Part shown: one piece after another, positions 50,788 to 59,990 of the stretch
How the letters are laid out: every line of letters begins with the position of its first letter
How positions within the stretch are numbered: position 1 is the stretch's first letter
Notes under the pieces: generated by a model
Database searches by the model: none
What the model was told of the DNA's origin: nothing
The model's input: the letters and a program-made list of their open reading frames with translations, nothing else
Translations under genes and position numbers: made by a program
DNA from: Herbiconiux oxytropis
Lineage (GTDB): Bacteria > Actinomycetota > Actinomycetes > Actinomycetales > Microbacteriaceae
Direction: 5' to 3'
Length of the DNA: 64,000 nt
Assembly: GCF_024979315.1 (NCBI RefSeq)
Contig: NZ_JANLCK010000006.1
Coordinates: 169,678 to 233,677, forward strand

Positions 50788-50813
50788 TTACAACGTTTAC
50801 TTACAACGTTTAC
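50788..50813 (+). promoter_or_regulatory. Tandem LacI-type operators (2 x 13 bases)
   Basis: Two adjacent identical copies of TTACAACGTTTAC (50788-50800 and 50801-50813), each centred on AACGTT, the usual LacI-family core. They cover the expected transcription start. Confidence 0.7.
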
Positions 50814-50878
50814 CTTCCTCGCTCCCGACAACGACGTCCTCCGACCGACACAGCAGTCCGCCGGAAGAAAGGCTCCTC

Positions 50879-52147
50879 ATGAAAAAGCTCCTGGCGGCCA
50901 CGGCGCTCCTCGCCGTCGCCGGCCTAGGCCTCGCGGCCTGCTCCTCCAGCGACTCCGGCGACACGGCCGGCGGCCCCGTGACCCTGACCTTCTGGCACGG
51001 CTACACCGAGGCCGACGGTGACGTGCTCCAGGGCATCGTCGACGACTTCAATGCGTCGCAGAGCGAGGTGACCATCGAGCCCGAGGTGAAGACCTGGGCG
51101 GTTATCGACGACACCCTGCTCACCGCGCTCTCGGCCGACGAGGGCCCCGACATCGTGGCGATGCCCGCCGAGCGGCTTCCCGTCTACGCCTCCAAGGGGG
51201 CCTTCCGCGACCTCACCGACTTCTACGCCTCGGATGACAGCAACACGGCCGAGCTCAACCCGCAGGCGGTCGACATGGAGACGGTCGACGGCACGGTCTA
51301 CGGTGTGCCCACCGGCTTCGTGCCGCTCGCGGTCTATTACAACAAGGCGCTCTTCGCGGCGGCCGGTGTGACCGAGTTCCCCACCACCTGGGACGAGTGG
51401 GTGGCCGCGGCGGAGAAGCTCACGGTCGACGAGAACGGCGACGGCACCCCCGAGCAGTACGGCATGGTGCTGCCTGACCATGCGACCGTCGCCAACGGGG
51501 TCTGGCCGAGCCTGTTCTACGGCAACGGCGGCGACATCGTGGAGGACGGCACGACGGCCGTGATCGACTCGCCGGAGAACGCGGAGACGCTCGAGTACTG
51601 GAGCGACGCCGTGGCGACGAAGAAGATCTCGCCCACCGGCGTCGACGGCGTGGGTGCCGACGAACTGTTCAGCTCGGGCAAGGTCGCGATGACGATCGGC
51701 GGGCCGTGGATGTCGTCGATCGCCGCCGAGAACAGCATCGACTACGGGATCGCCGCCATCCCGGCCGGCCCCGCCGAGCAGGCCGCCTCCGCCATCGGGG
51801 TCTCAATGGGCATCACCGCTCAGGCCGGCGATGCCGAGGCGGCAGCTGCCGAGACGTTCTTCTCCTACTTCTTCGAGCCCGAGGTGGCGACCGCCTGGTC
51901 GCTCGGTTCCGGCTGGCCGCCGCTCCGCACCGACATCCCTGCCGCCGACGTGGAGTCGAACCCCACCGTCGCCGCCCTCACCGAGATCTCCGGCACCAGC
52001 CGCGCGCTTCTCCCCGGTGTCGTGAACAGCTCCGACGTGCTGACCGAGATGGACGTGGTGACGCAGAAGGCGCTCGCCGGTGACGACATCGCGAGCCTCC
52101 TGAAGGATGCCCAGACGGCCATCCAGACGACCCTGGACGACCAGTAG
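50879..52147 (+). CDS. CUT1 ABC transporter substrate-binding lipoprotein
   Basis: Extracellular sugar receptor of 422 residues, MalE-like family 1. The signal peptide ends at lipobox LAAC (C21), followed by a Ser/Asp/Gly linker and the binding fold: LTFWHGYTEADGDVLQGIVD, VAMPAERLPVYAS, YGVPTGFVPLAVYYNKALF and the hinge region WPSLFYGNGGDIVEDG. GAAAGG lies before the ATG. The ligand is probably an arabinose-containing oligosaccharide, because GH51 and GH1-like enzymes and ara genes follow. Permeases follow within 4 bases. Confidence 0.92.
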   Translation: MKKLLAATALLAVAGLGLAACSSSDSGDTAGGPVTLTFWHGYTEADGDVLQGIVDDFNASQSEVTIEPEVKTWAVIDDTLLTALSADEGPDIVAMPAERLPVYASKGAFRDLTDFYASDDSNTAELNPQAVDMETVDGTVYGVPTGFVPLAVYYNKALFAAAGVTEFPTTWDEWVAAAEKLTVDENGDGTPEQYGMVLPDHATVANGVWPSLFYGNGGDIVEDGTTAVIDSPENAETLEYWSDAVATKKISPTGVDGVGADELFSSGKVAMTIGGPWMSSIAAENSIDYGIAAIPAGPAEQAASAIGVSMGITAQAGDAEAAAAETFFSYFFEPEVATAWSLGSGWPPLRTDIPAADVESNPTVAALTEISGTSRALLPGVVNSSDVLTEMDVVTQKALAGDDIASLLKDAQTAIQTTLDDQ

Positions 52148-52151
52148 CCCG

Positions 52152-53102
52152 ATGACCGCATCCGACACGCGCCCCGCCCGCCGCTACCGGCCCCCGGGCC
52201 AGCTCGGCGGGCGGGGCCCGATCGGCGGCCAGGCCAAGCGCCGGCTGACGATCGCCGGCTTCCTCCTGCCGGCCCTCGCCATCCTCGTGCTCTTCGTGTT
52301 CTGGCCGATGCTCTCGGCCCTCCGGCTCTCGTTCACCGACGCGAGCGGCTTCGGCCAGGAGGAGTTCATCGGCCTCGACAACTACGTCGAGGTGTTCAGT
52401 GACCCGAACATCCTCCGGGCCATGGGCAACACCGTGCTCTACACCGTGATGTTCACGCCGCTCGCCGTGATCCTCGCCCTCGTGCTCGCGATGGCGCTCA
52501 ACAGCCCGCGGCTCCCGCTGCGCGGGATGTTCCGGACCTGGCTCTTCCTTCCCTTCATCGTCTCGCTCGCCGTGGCGGCCTTCGCCTGGCAGTACCTGCT
52601 CGACCCGCAGGTGGGCCTCGTCAACTACTGGCTGCAGACCTTCGGCATCCGCATCGGAAACGTGCTCCAGGATCCGGTGCTCGCGATGCCCACCGTGGTG
52701 GTCGTGGCGGTGTGGAAGAACTTCGCCTTCTACATGATCGTGTTCCTCGCGGGGCTCCAGGACATCCCGAGCAGCCTCTACGAGGCGGCGAAGATGGATG
52801 GCGCGGGACCGTGGTCGCGGTTCAGGAACATCACGCTCCCGCTGCTGAACAACACGACGGGCTTCGTGCTCATCATCGCCACGATCGCAGCGCTGCAGGC
52901 CTTCGATCAGATCTACGTGATGACCGGCGGCGGCCCGTACCGGAGCACCCAGACCGTGGTGATGCAGATCTACCAGTCGGGCTTCAAAGACCTCGAACTC
53001 GGGTTCGCGTCGGCGCTGTCCTATGTGCTGCTCGTGGCCACACTGATCCTCAGCCTGGTGCAGTTCTTCTTCACCGGGCGCCGTGAGAAGGACACCGCCT
53101 GA
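52152..53102 (+). CDS. CUT1 ABC transporter permease 1 (MalF-like)
   Basis: Membrane subunit of 316 residues. A basic N-terminus of about 30 residues precedes six helices, with EAA loop SSLYEAAKMDGAGPWSRFRN and the family tail AFDQIYVMTGGGPYRSTQTV. Start ATG 52152 follows the lipoprotein stop by 4 bases. Coupled to the second permease by a 1-base TGATG overlap. Confidence 0.93.
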   Translation: MTASDTRPARRYRPPGQLGGRGPIGGQAKRRLTIAGFLLPALAILVLFVFWPMLSALRLSFTDASGFGQEEFIGLDNYVEVFSDPNILRAMGNTVLYTVMFTPLAVILALVLAMALNSPRLPLRGMFRTWLFLPFIVSLAVAAFAWQYLLDPQVGLVNYWLQTFGIRIGNVLQDPVLAMPTVVVVAVWKNFAFYMIVFLAGLQDIPSSLYEAAKMDGAGPWSRFRNITLPLLNNTTGFVLIIATIAALQAFDQIYVMTGGGPYRSTQTVVMQIYQSGFKDLELGFASALSYVLLVATLILSLVQFFFTGRREKDTA

Positions 53103-53947
53103 TGACCGCTCTCGACATGCGCCGACGCCTGCGCACCGTCGGCTCCGGCCTCTTCTTCGTGGCCATGCTGATCGTGGGGCTGCTCGTGCTGCTGCCGATC
53201 ATCATCATCGTGCTCACGGCCTTCAAGCCGGTGGCCGAGGTGAACGCGTTCCCGCCCTCCCTCCTGCCCTCGGACTGGACGCTCGACAACTTCACCCGGA
53301 TCTTCACCGAGCTGCCCTTCGCGAGGCTCATCCTCAACAGCTTCGTGTTCGCGGGCGGCGTGACCCTCTGCGCCCTCGTCTTCGACTCGCTCGCGGCCTA
53401 CGTGCTCGCACGCATCGACTTCAAGGGCAGCCGGGTGCTGCTGCTCATCATCGTGGCGAGCCTGATGATCCCGTTCCAGGCCACCCTCATCCCGATCTAC
53501 CAGCTCGTGGCCGACTTCGGCTGGGTGAACACCTTCTGGGGGCTCATCATCCCGCGGGCGGCGGATGCGTTCGGCATCTTCTTCCTGCGCCAGTTCTTCC
53601 TCTCGCTCCCGCGCGATCTCGACAACGCGGCGCGGATCGACGGCGCGAGCGAGTTCCGGATCTTCCGGAGCGTCGTGCTGCCGAACGCGGTGCCGGCACT
53701 GCTGACCCTCGGCATCTACACGTTCGTGAACAACTGGAACGACCTGCTCTGGCCGCTCGTGTTCACCACCAAGCAGGAGATGGGGACGATCACCTCGGGC
53801 CTCACACTGCTCACGGGACCCAGCGGGATCGTGCCCTACGGCGTGATGATGGCGGGTTCGCTCATCGCGGTGGTCCCGCTGGCCATCATGTTCCTCTTCG
53901 TGCAGCGGCGCTTCATCGAGAGCGTCGCCAGCACCGGACTGAAATAG
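53102..53947 (+). CDS. CUT1 ABC transporter permease 2 (MalG-like)
   Basis: Second membrane subunit of 281 residues with six helices and the EAA loop LPRDLDNAARIDGASEFRIF. The extracellular start LPSDWTLDNFTRIFTELPFA is typical of CUT1 MalG proteins. The conserved late NNWNDLLWPLVFT helix is present. No ATPase gene accompanies it, as with aglEFG, so both importers probably share an MsiK-type ATPase. Confidence 0.93.
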   Translation: MTALDMRRRLRTVGSGLFFVAMLIVGLLVLLPIIIIVLTAFKPVAEVNAFPPSLLPSDWTLDNFTRIFTELPFARLILNSFVFAGGVTLCALVFDSLAAYVLARIDFKGSRVLLLIIVASLMIPFQATLIPIYQLVADFGWVNTFWGLIIPRAADAFGIFFLRQFFLSLPRDLDNAARIDGASEFRIFRSVVLPNAVPALLTLGIYTFVNNWNDLLWPLVFTTKQEMGTITSGLTLLTGPSGIVPYGVMMAGSLIAVVPLAIMFLFVQRRFIESVASTGLK

Positions 53948-53955
53948 GAGTGACG

Positions 53956-55275
53956 ATGACGGAACAGACCGGGCCGGCGTGGTACGACGACGGCCGGATG
54001 CACTTCGGACTCGGGATCGAGGACACCTTCGTGCCCCAGGAGCGCCCCGGCGAGCGGGCGGTCGACGAGTACGAGCTCACCGACCACTACGAGCTCGTGG
54101 AGGCGGATCTCGCGCTCGCCGCCTCGGTGGGCGCGGAGTTCCTGCGCTGGGGCGTGCCGTGGCACCGGGTGAATCCCGCGCCAGGGCAGTGGGACTGGAC
54201 CTGGCTCGACCGGGCCATGGCCGCCTTCGGCGAGACCGGCATCCGGCCCGTGGTCGACCTGCTGCACTACGGCACGCCGCTCTGGCTGGAGCGTGAGTTC
54301 GCGCACCCCGACTACCCCGAGCGGGCGGCCGAGTACGCGGTGGCGGTGGCCGAGCGCTATGCCGACGTGGCCACCGACTACACGCCCGTGAACGAGCCGA
54401 TGATCCACGCGCTCTTCAGCGGCGAGTACTCTTACTGGCCGCCGTATCTGAGCGGACGGTCCGGCCTCGTGCAGATCTCCTCCGCCCTCGCCCGCGGGTT
54501 CGTGCTGAGCCAGCGCGGCATCGCCGAGGTGCTCGGAGAGGCGGCGACCTTCGTGCACGTGGAGGCGACCATGCGTTACGCCGGCGACACCGCATCGCCG
54601 GAGCACAGGGAGAACGCCGAACGGCTGCGGCACCAGGCGTTCCTCGTGGAGGACCTGGTGACCGGTCATGTCGGCCAGGCGCATCCGCTTCGCCGGATGC
54701 TCGGCGAGAACGGTGTCTCGGACGATCTGCTGGAGTGGTTCGCCTCGAACGCCGTGCAGCCCGACGTGATGGGCGTCAACTACTACCCGCGGCACTCCAC
54801 CGAGCTCTTCGAAGCGGGCGTGCACCACGGTGGCGGCTTCGCCGACCCGAGGCCCACGCTCGACGACGGCACCGCAGGGCTCGTGGCGTCGCTGCGGGAC
54901 TACGCCGAGCGCTACGGGGCGCCCGTGATGCTCACGGAGACCTGCGTGACCGACAGCCCCGAGGTGCGGATCGACTGGCTCGACCGCTCGGTCGCCGCCC
55001 TCGCCCAGGCACGGGCCGAGGGACTGCCGCTCGTGGGCTACACGTGGTGGCCGCTGTTCGACATGTACGAGTGGACCTACCGGCACAGCACCGCTCCTCG
55101 CGCCGATCACCGGCTCAGCATGGGGCTGTTCGATCTGGTCGAGAACCCCGCCGGCCCGCTCCTGCGCCGCCGCAACCCCGTGGCCGACCGCTTCCGCGAG
55201 CACGCGCTCGCCGCGGCATCCGCCTCGCCCTCCCCGCTCGCCGCTCTCGGCGGGCCCACCTCCCCGAAAGACTGA
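53956..55275 (+). CDS. Divergent GH1-family glycoside hydrolase
   Basis: Retaining glycosidase of 439 residues with a GH1-like barrel. The acid/base Glu147 lies in YTPVNEPMIHALFSGEY (GH1 form T-x-NEP). The nucleophile Glu328 lies in VMLTETCVTDS, where GH1 normally has TENG. WGVPWHRVNPAPGQWDWTWL and YTWWPLFDMYEWTYR are other family blocks. No signal peptide, so it acts in the cytoplasm on imported oligosaccharide. ATG 53956 follows AGGAG; GTG 53950 is in frame but sits too close to that site. Likely beta-glucosidase, beta-galactosidase or beta-arabinosidase; the context favours the last two. Confidence 0.82.
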   Translation: MTEQTGPAWYDDGRMHFGLGIEDTFVPQERPGERAVDEYELTDHYELVEADLALAASVGAEFLRWGVPWHRVNPAPGQWDWTWLDRAMAAFGETGIRPVVDLLHYGTPLWLEREFAHPDYPERAAEYAVAVAERYADVATDYTPVNEPMIHALFSGEYSYWPPYLSGRSGLVQISSALARGFVLSQRGIAEVLGEAATFVHVEATMRYAGDTASPEHRENAERLRHQAFLVEDLVTGHVGQAHPLRRMLGENGVSDDLLEWFASNAVQPDVMGVNYYPRHSTELFEAGVHHGGGFADPRPTLDDGTAGLVASLRDYAERYGAPVMLTETCVTDSPEVRIDWLDRSVAALAQARAEGLPLVGYTWWPLFDMYEWTYRHSTAPRADHRLSMGLFDLVENPAGPLLRRRNPVADRFREHALAAASASPSPLAALGGPTSPKD

Positions 55276-55276
55276 C

Positions 55277-56794
55277 ATGAGCACCGCACGACTGATCTTC
55301 GACACCCGCCTTCCCATTGGCGAGGTGAACCGCCGCGTGTTCGGCTCTTTCGTGGAGCACCTCGGGCGAAGCGTCTACGACGGCATCTACGAGCCGGGGC
55401 ACGCCGCCGCGGATGACAGGGGGTTCCGCACCGACGTCGTCGACCTGGTGCGAGAGCTCGGGGTGAGCGCCATCCGCTACCCCGGCGGCAACTTCGTGTC
55501 GGGGTTCCGGTGGGAGGACAGCGTGGGCCCCGTGGAATCGCGGCCGACGCGGCTCGACCTCGCCTGGCACTCGACCGAGACCAACGAGGTGGGACTGCAC
55601 GAGTTCGCATCCTGGCTCGAGACGGTGGGCAGCGAGCTCATGCTGGCTGTGAACCTCGGCACCCGGGGGACACTCGAGGCGCTCGACCTGCTCGAGTACT
55701 CGAATCTCGCCTCCGGCACGGCGCTCGCCGAGCAACGGGCCGCTCATGGGCGTCCCGCTCCCTTCGATGTGCGGATGTGGTGCCTCGGCAACGAGATGGA
55801 CGGGCCGTGGCAGCTCGGGCACCGCTCGGCCGACGACTACGGCAAGCTCGCCGCCCAGACGGCGAAGGCGATGCGGGCGTTCGACCCCTCGCTCGAACTC
55901 GTGGTGTGCGGCTCGTCGAGCGCGCACATGCCGACGTTCGGGGAGTGGGAGCGGGTGGTGCTCACGCACACCTACGACGACGTCGACTACATCTCGTGCC
56001 ACGCCTACTACGAGGAGAAGGACGGCGACCTCGGCAGCTTCCTCGCCTCGGCCGTCGACATGGATTCGTTCATCGCCTCGGTCGTCTCCACGATCGATCA
56101 CGTGAAGGCGGTCAAGGGCAGCGATCACGTCGTGAACATCTCGTTCGATGAGTGGAACGTCTGGTACAACGAGCGGTTCGAGAAGGTCGACAAGCTCACG
56201 GGTGTCGACAACTGGCCCGTGGCGCCGCGGCTGCTCGAGGACGCCTACACGGTGGCGGATGCGGTCGTGGTGGGCAACCTGCTCATCTCGCTGCTGCGCC
56301 GGGCCGACCGTGTGACGAGTGCCTCGCTCGCCCAGCTCGTGAACGTGATCGCACCGATCATGACCGAACCCGGAGGGATCGCGTGGAAGCAGACGACGTT
56401 CTTCCCGTTCGCGCTCACCTCGGCGCTCGCGACCGGTTCGACCGTGCAGACGCGGGTGGAGAGCGACACCTACGAGACGGCGGCCTACGGAACGGTGCCC
56501 GTGGTGGACGCGGTGACCACGCACGATCCGGAGACCGGGCGCACGAGCGTGTTCGTGGTGAACCGGTCGCAGGAGGCGAGCACGACCCTGTCGTTCGACG
56601 TGTCGGAGCTGGGCTCGCTCGGCGCGTGGTCGGCGGTGACGCTCTCGGATGCGGATCCGTATGCGGTCAACACGCTCGAACAGCCGGAGCGGGTGGCGCC
56701 GCGGGAGAACACCAGCCTCGCGGTGTCGCCCGCCGGAGCGGTGACCGTGGAGCTCCCGGCGGTGTCGTGGACGGTGATCAGCTTCGAGGGGTGA
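55277..56794 (+). CDS. abfA: Intracellular alpha-L-arabinofuranosidase, GH51
   Basis: Retaining exo-enzyme of 505 residues releasing terminal L-arabinofuranose from arabino-oligosaccharides. The barrel begins IGEVNRRVFGSFVEHLGRSV, with RYPGGNFVSGFRWEDSVGP. Acid/base Glu173 lies in CLGNEMDGPW and nucleophile Glu292 in SFDEWNVWYN. A C-terminal beta-sandwich (about residues 400-505) ends VELPAVSWTVISFEG. No signal peptide, so it works after uptake. The ATG lies one base after the GH1-like gene stop. It supplies arabinose to the araA/B/D pathway encoded nearby. Confidence 0.95.
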   Translation: MSTARLIFDTRLPIGEVNRRVFGSFVEHLGRSVYDGIYEPGHAAADDRGFRTDVVDLVRELGVSAIRYPGGNFVSGFRWEDSVGPVESRPTRLDLAWHSTETNEVGLHEFASWLETVGSELMLAVNLGTRGTLEALDLLEYSNLASGTALAEQRAAHGRPAPFDVRMWCLGNEMDGPWQLGHRSADDYGKLAAQTAKAMRAFDPSLELVVCGSSSAHMPTFGEWERVVLTHTYDDVDYISCHAYYEEKDGDLGSFLASAVDMDSFIASVVSTIDHVKAVKGSDHVVNISFDEWNVWYNERFEKVDKLTGVDNWPVAPRLLEDAYTVADAVVVGNLLISLLRRADRVTSASLAQLVNVIAPIMTEPGGIAWKQTTFFPFALTSALATGSTVQTRVESDTYETAAYGTVPVVDAVTTHDPETGRTSVFVVNRSQEASTTLSFDVSELGSLGAWSAVTLSDADPYAVNTLEQPERVAPRENTSLAVSPAGAVTVELPAVSWTVISFEG

Positions 56795-56843
56795 GGCCGC
56801 GCGGTGCGGTGAGTCGATGTCGGTGCTGCGCGTCGGCGTCGGT

Positions 56844-57509
56844 TCAGGCGAGCTGGTCGAGGCGGGCGATGGCTGCCGTGAGGCGGTCGGCTGCAGCATC
56901 GAGCTCCGGGCGGGCCGACTCCGCCGCGGGGTCGCCGTCGGTGTGCGAGGCGAGGATGCCGGTGTCGGCCACGAGGTTGGCCCGGGCGCCGGCGAGGGCT
57001 CCGCGGAGGGCGGCGCAGGCGACGACGACGTCGGCGTGAACTGCCGGGTTCGCGTGGGCGTGCAGCCACTCGAGGTCGGTCACGAGGGGGAGGGCGGCGT
57101 CGCCGAGCGACTCGGAGGAGGTGGCGGCGTCGAGACTCGCCTCCCGGATGGCGTGCTCGCGCTCGGGTGCTTCGCGGATGCGGAAGGCCTCGCCGAACTG
57201 CTGGGAGGCGTCGCCGTCCAGATCGGCCAGCTCGAGCGCCCGCTCGCGGAGGGCGGCGGCGCGGGAGGCGATGGCGGCGCGCACGTGCTCGTGCACGTGC
57301 TCGCTCCCGCCCGGAGCGGTCGCGGCCGCTTCGTAGCGCTCGGGCGCCGTGTAGGCGGCGGCCATGGCGGCGAGCGAGGCGGCCATCGCGAGCATCACGC
57401 CCGCCGCGGCCCCGCCGCCCGGGTCACCCACGGGCTCCGCGAGGCGGGCGGTCCATTCCCGCAGGCCGGAGTGGCGGGCGCTGACCTCGCGCGCGGTGTC
57501 GTCGCTCAT
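56844..57509 (-). CDS. Cyclodeaminase/cyclohydrolase-family (FchA/FTCD-C) protein
   Basis: Predicted all-helical folate-type cyclodeaminase of 221 residues (PF04961). The N-terminal block RLAEPVGDPGGGAAAGVMLA matches the family signature PxPGGGSxxA, followed by an Ala-rich helix. Later VHADVVVACAALRGALAGAR and VNL-type helices follow. The expected activity is removal of ammonia from formiminotetrahydrofolate or ring closure to methenyl-folate, but no FTCD or folate gene is near. It lies alone on the minus strand between abfA and araA, and does not look like part of the sugar operon. Confidence 0.8.
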   Translation of the reverse strand: MSDDTAREVSARHSGLREWTARLAEPVGDPGGGAAAGVMLAMAASLAAMAAAYTAPERYEAAATAPGGSEHVHEHVRAAIASRAAALRERALELADLDGDASQQFGEAFRIREAPEREHAIREASLDAATSSESLGDAALPLVTDLEWLHAHANPAVHADVVVACAALRGALAGARANLVADTGILASHTDGDPAAESARPELDAAADRLTAAIARLDQLA

Positions 57510-57534
57510 CCCACCACTCTGCCCCACCCAGGTC

Positions 57535-57604
57535 CCTCTGCCGAGACGTCACTTTCCACGCCTCCCGAGGGGATTTTGCGTGGAAAGTGACGGTTCGGCA
57601 GAGG
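57535..57604. repeat. Interspersed inverted-repeat element, complete copy
   Basis: Two 27-base arms (57535-57561 and 57578-57604) match at 25 positions around a 16-base loop. The first arm contains the 23-base sequence found again, inverted, at 32874-32896. It lies just after the araA stop on the minus strand and upstream of the cyclodeaminase gene, a place where it could terminate araA transcription. Confidence 0.85.
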
Positions 57605-57623
57605 TGGGTAGGGGAGGGGGGAG

Positions 57624-59147
57624 CTAGAGGCCCTGGGCGAGGCGGTAGTAGGCCTGGTTCCAGCGGACCTCGTTCTGGAAGCCGCGGAGGGTCGTGGCGT
57701 CGTCGATCGTGAGGAGCTCGGTCTTGGCGATCGCGGCGAAGTCCTCGAAGACCTCCACGCCCACCGCCGTCGACATGACCGTGTGGTGCGCGGCGCCCGC
57801 GGTGAGCCAGGCGGCGGCCGAGGTGGCGAAGTCGGGGGCCGGACGCCAGACGGCGCGGCCGACAGGGAGGTTCGGCAGCGGAGCGCGCGGCTCGACGACC
57901 TCGACGACGTTGGCGACGAGGCGGAAGCGGTCGCGCATGTCGCTCAGCGCGACCACGACGGCCGGGCCAGGGTCGGCCGTGAAGACCAGGCGCACCGGGT
58001 CGTCCTTGCCGCCGATGCCGAGCGGGTGGATCTCGAGCGAGGGGCGTGCGGTCGTGAGCGAGGGGCTCACCTCGAGCATGTGGGCGCCGAGGATGGTCTC
58101 GGCTCCGTCGACGAGGTCGTAGGTGTAGTCCTCCATGAGGCTCGCACCTCCCGGGAGGCCGGCGCCCATGACGTTGGCGGCGCGCACGAGGATGGCGGTC
58201 TTCCAGTCGCCCTCGGCGCCGAAACCGTAGCCCTCGGCCATCAGGCGCTGCACGGCGAGGCCGGGGAGCTGCTTGAGGGCGCCGAGGTCTTCGAAGCTCG
58301 TGGTGAAGGCGCCGAAGCCGCCCTCCTCGAGGAACGAGCGGAGACCGATCTCGATGGCGGCGCCGTCGCGCAGCGACTGGTGGCGCTCGGCTCCTGCGCG
58401 GAGCTCGGGGGCCACGTCGTAGAGCTCCTCGTACTCGGCGATGAGGGCGTCGACGGCGGCGGTGTCGGCCTCGGCGAGGGCCACGGCCTCCGCCAGCTCG
58501 TTGACGCCCCAGGTGTTGACCTGCACACCGAACCGGATCTCGGCCTCGGTCTTGTCGCCCTCGGTCACGGCGACGTAGCGCATGTTGTCGCCGAACCGGG
58601 CGAGCTTGAGGGTCTTGACGGCCTGCCATCCGGCGGCTGCGCGCGCCCAGCCGGCGATCTGCGTCTGCACCCGGCGGTTGGTGGCGTGGCCGACGACGGT
58701 CTTGCGGGCCACGCCGAGGCGGGTCTGGATGTAGCCGAACTCGCGGTCGCCGTGCGCCGCCTGGTTGAGGTTCATGAAGTCGAAGTCGATGTCGGCGTAG
58801 GGCAGCTCGACATTCGCCTGGGTGTGCAGGTGCAGCAGCGGCTTGGTGAGCGCCTCGAGACCGGCGATCCACATCTTGGCGGGGCTGAACGTGTGCATCC
58901 AGGCGATGACGCCGATCACGCGGTCGTCGGCGTTGACGTCGAGCGCGGCCCGGCGGATGGATTCGCTGTCCTTCAGGACCGGCTTCCAGACGATCGTGAC
59001 GGGGATCTCGCCTGAGCCGTCGAGGGTCGCGACGATCTGCTGCGACTGCTCGGCGACCTGGCGGAGGGTCTCCTCGCCGTAGAGGTTCTGGCTGCCGGTG
59101 AAGAACCAGATCTCGAAGGGCTCGAGGGAGGTGCTGAGACGGGTCAT
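57624..59147 (-). CDS. araA: L-arabinose isomerase
   Basis: Mn-dependent isomerase converting L-arabinose to L-ribulose, 507 residues. Metal/catalytic residues lie in [10 protein letters not shown] (Glu), [11 protein letters not shown] (Glu), [11 protein letters not shown] (His) and [10 protein letters not shown] (His), matching E. coli AraA Glu306, Glu333, His350 and His450. It opens with [23 protein letters not shown] 59147 overlaps the araD stop by four bases. It is the last gene of araB-araD-araA; the terminator-like inverted repeat follows. Confidence 0.97.
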   Translation of the reverse strand: MTRLSTSLEPFEIWFFTGSQNLYGEETLRQVAEQSQQIVATLDGSGEIPVTIVWKPVLKDSESIRRAALDVNADDRVIGVIAWMHTFSPAKMWIAGLEALTKPLLHLHTQANVELPYADIDFDFMNLNQAAHGDREFGYIQTRLGVARKTVVGHATNRRVQTQIAGWARAAAGWQAVKTLKLARFGDNMRYVAVTEGDKTEAEIRFGVQVNTWGVNELAEAVALAEADTAAVDALIAEYEELYDVAPELRAGAERHQSLRDGAAIEIGLRSFLEEGGFGAFTTSFEDLGALKQLPGLAVQRLMAEGYGFGAEGDWKTAILVRAANVMGAGLPGGASLMEDYTYDLVDGAETILGAHMLEVSPSLTTARPSLEIHPLGIGGKDDPVRLVFTADPGPAVVVALSDMRDRFRLVANVVEVVEPRAPLPNLPVGRAVWRPAPDFATSAAAWLTAGAAHHTVMSTAVGVEVFEDFAAIAKTELLTIDDATTLRGFQNEVRWNQAYYRLAQGL

Positions 59148-59890
59148 GCGAGGGATCCTGTCGGGTCTTGTCCGTAGACGTTCTGGTAGCGGTTGAAGAG
59201 GGAGTCGATGGCGCTCGGCTCGATGGGCTGGGGGCCGCCGAGCTGGCGGGCGAAGAAGACGGTGCGGGCGACGTCCTCGACCATGACGGCGGCCTTGACG
59301 GCGTCGCGGGCGTCCTTGCCGATGGTGAAGGGGCCGTGGCTCTTCATCAGCACGGCACGCGAGCGGTGGCCCTTGAGGGTCTCGACGATGCCGCGGCCGA
59401 TGGAGTCGTCGCCGATGATGGCGAACGGGCCGAGCGGCACCTCGCCGCCGAACTCGTCGGCCATCGCGGTGGTGACGCAGGGGATCGACTCGCCGCGGGC
59501 GGCCCAGGCCACGGCGTAGGGGGAGTGTGTGTGCACGACCCCGCCGACCTCGGGCATGTTGCGGTAGACGTAGGCGTGGGCGGCGGTGTCGCTGCTCGGC
59601 GAGCGGTCCGAGCCTTCGGTGCCGGGGACGACGGTGCCGTCGAGATCGCAGAGGATCATGTTCTCGGGCGCGAGGTCGTCGTAGTCGACGCCCGAGGGCT
59701 TGATCACGAAGAGGTCGGATCCGGGGACCCGGCCGGAGATGTTGCCACCGGTCCACACGACGAGCCCGTAGCGCACCAGCTGGGAGTGCAGGTCGCTGAC
59801 CTGCTGGCGCACGCGCGCGATCTCGGCCACGAGTGCGGCCGTGGGTGCGAAGGGGGCCGCCGTGTCACCGGGGGCGGGGAGGTCGGTCAT
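59144..59890 (-). CDS. araD: L-ribulose-5-phosphate 4-epimerase
   Basis: Zinc-dependent class II aldolase-fold enzyme of 248 residues, converting L-ribulose-5-phosphate to D-xylulose-5-phosphate. Motifs are [44 protein letters not shown], the zinc site [16 protein letters not shown] (two His) and [11 protein letters not shown] (third His). ATG 59890 has GGAGCA upstream. It lies 100 bases after araB; that gap contains a short GGTGGTCGCGGC direct repeat and no other feature. Confidence 0.96.
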   Translation of the reverse strand: MTDLPAPGDTAAPFAPTAALVAEIARVRQQVSDLHSQLVRYGLVVWTGGNISGRVPGSDLFVIKPSGVDYDDLAPENMILCDLDGTVVPGTEGSDRSPSSDTAAHAYVYRNMPEVGGVVHTHSPYAVAWAARGESIPCVTTAMADEFGGEVPLGPFAIIGDDSIGRGIVETLKGHRSRAVLMKSHGPFTIGKDARDAVKAAVMVEDVARTVFFARQLGGPQPIEPSAIDSLFNRYQNVYGQDPTGSLA

Positions 59891-59990
59891 GGGGTGGTGC
59901 TCCTTGGGGAGGTCGGGGCGGGATCGCGTGCCGGTCCGGGTGGTCGCGGCGGGTGGTCGCGGCGGATGGGCGGGGACGACGGGACGGGGT

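Noticed and set aside
50754..50813. TTACAACGTTTAC repeats considered as a transposon target or DnaA-box cluster
   Set aside because: Only two copies, centred on AACGTT and at a promoter next to a LacI gene; they do not match TTATCCACA.
59891..59990. Gap between araB and araD examined for a small gene or operator
   Set aside because: Only a short GGTGGTCGCGGC direct repeat and a purine-rich run are present; no start codon with a ribosome site and coding bias.
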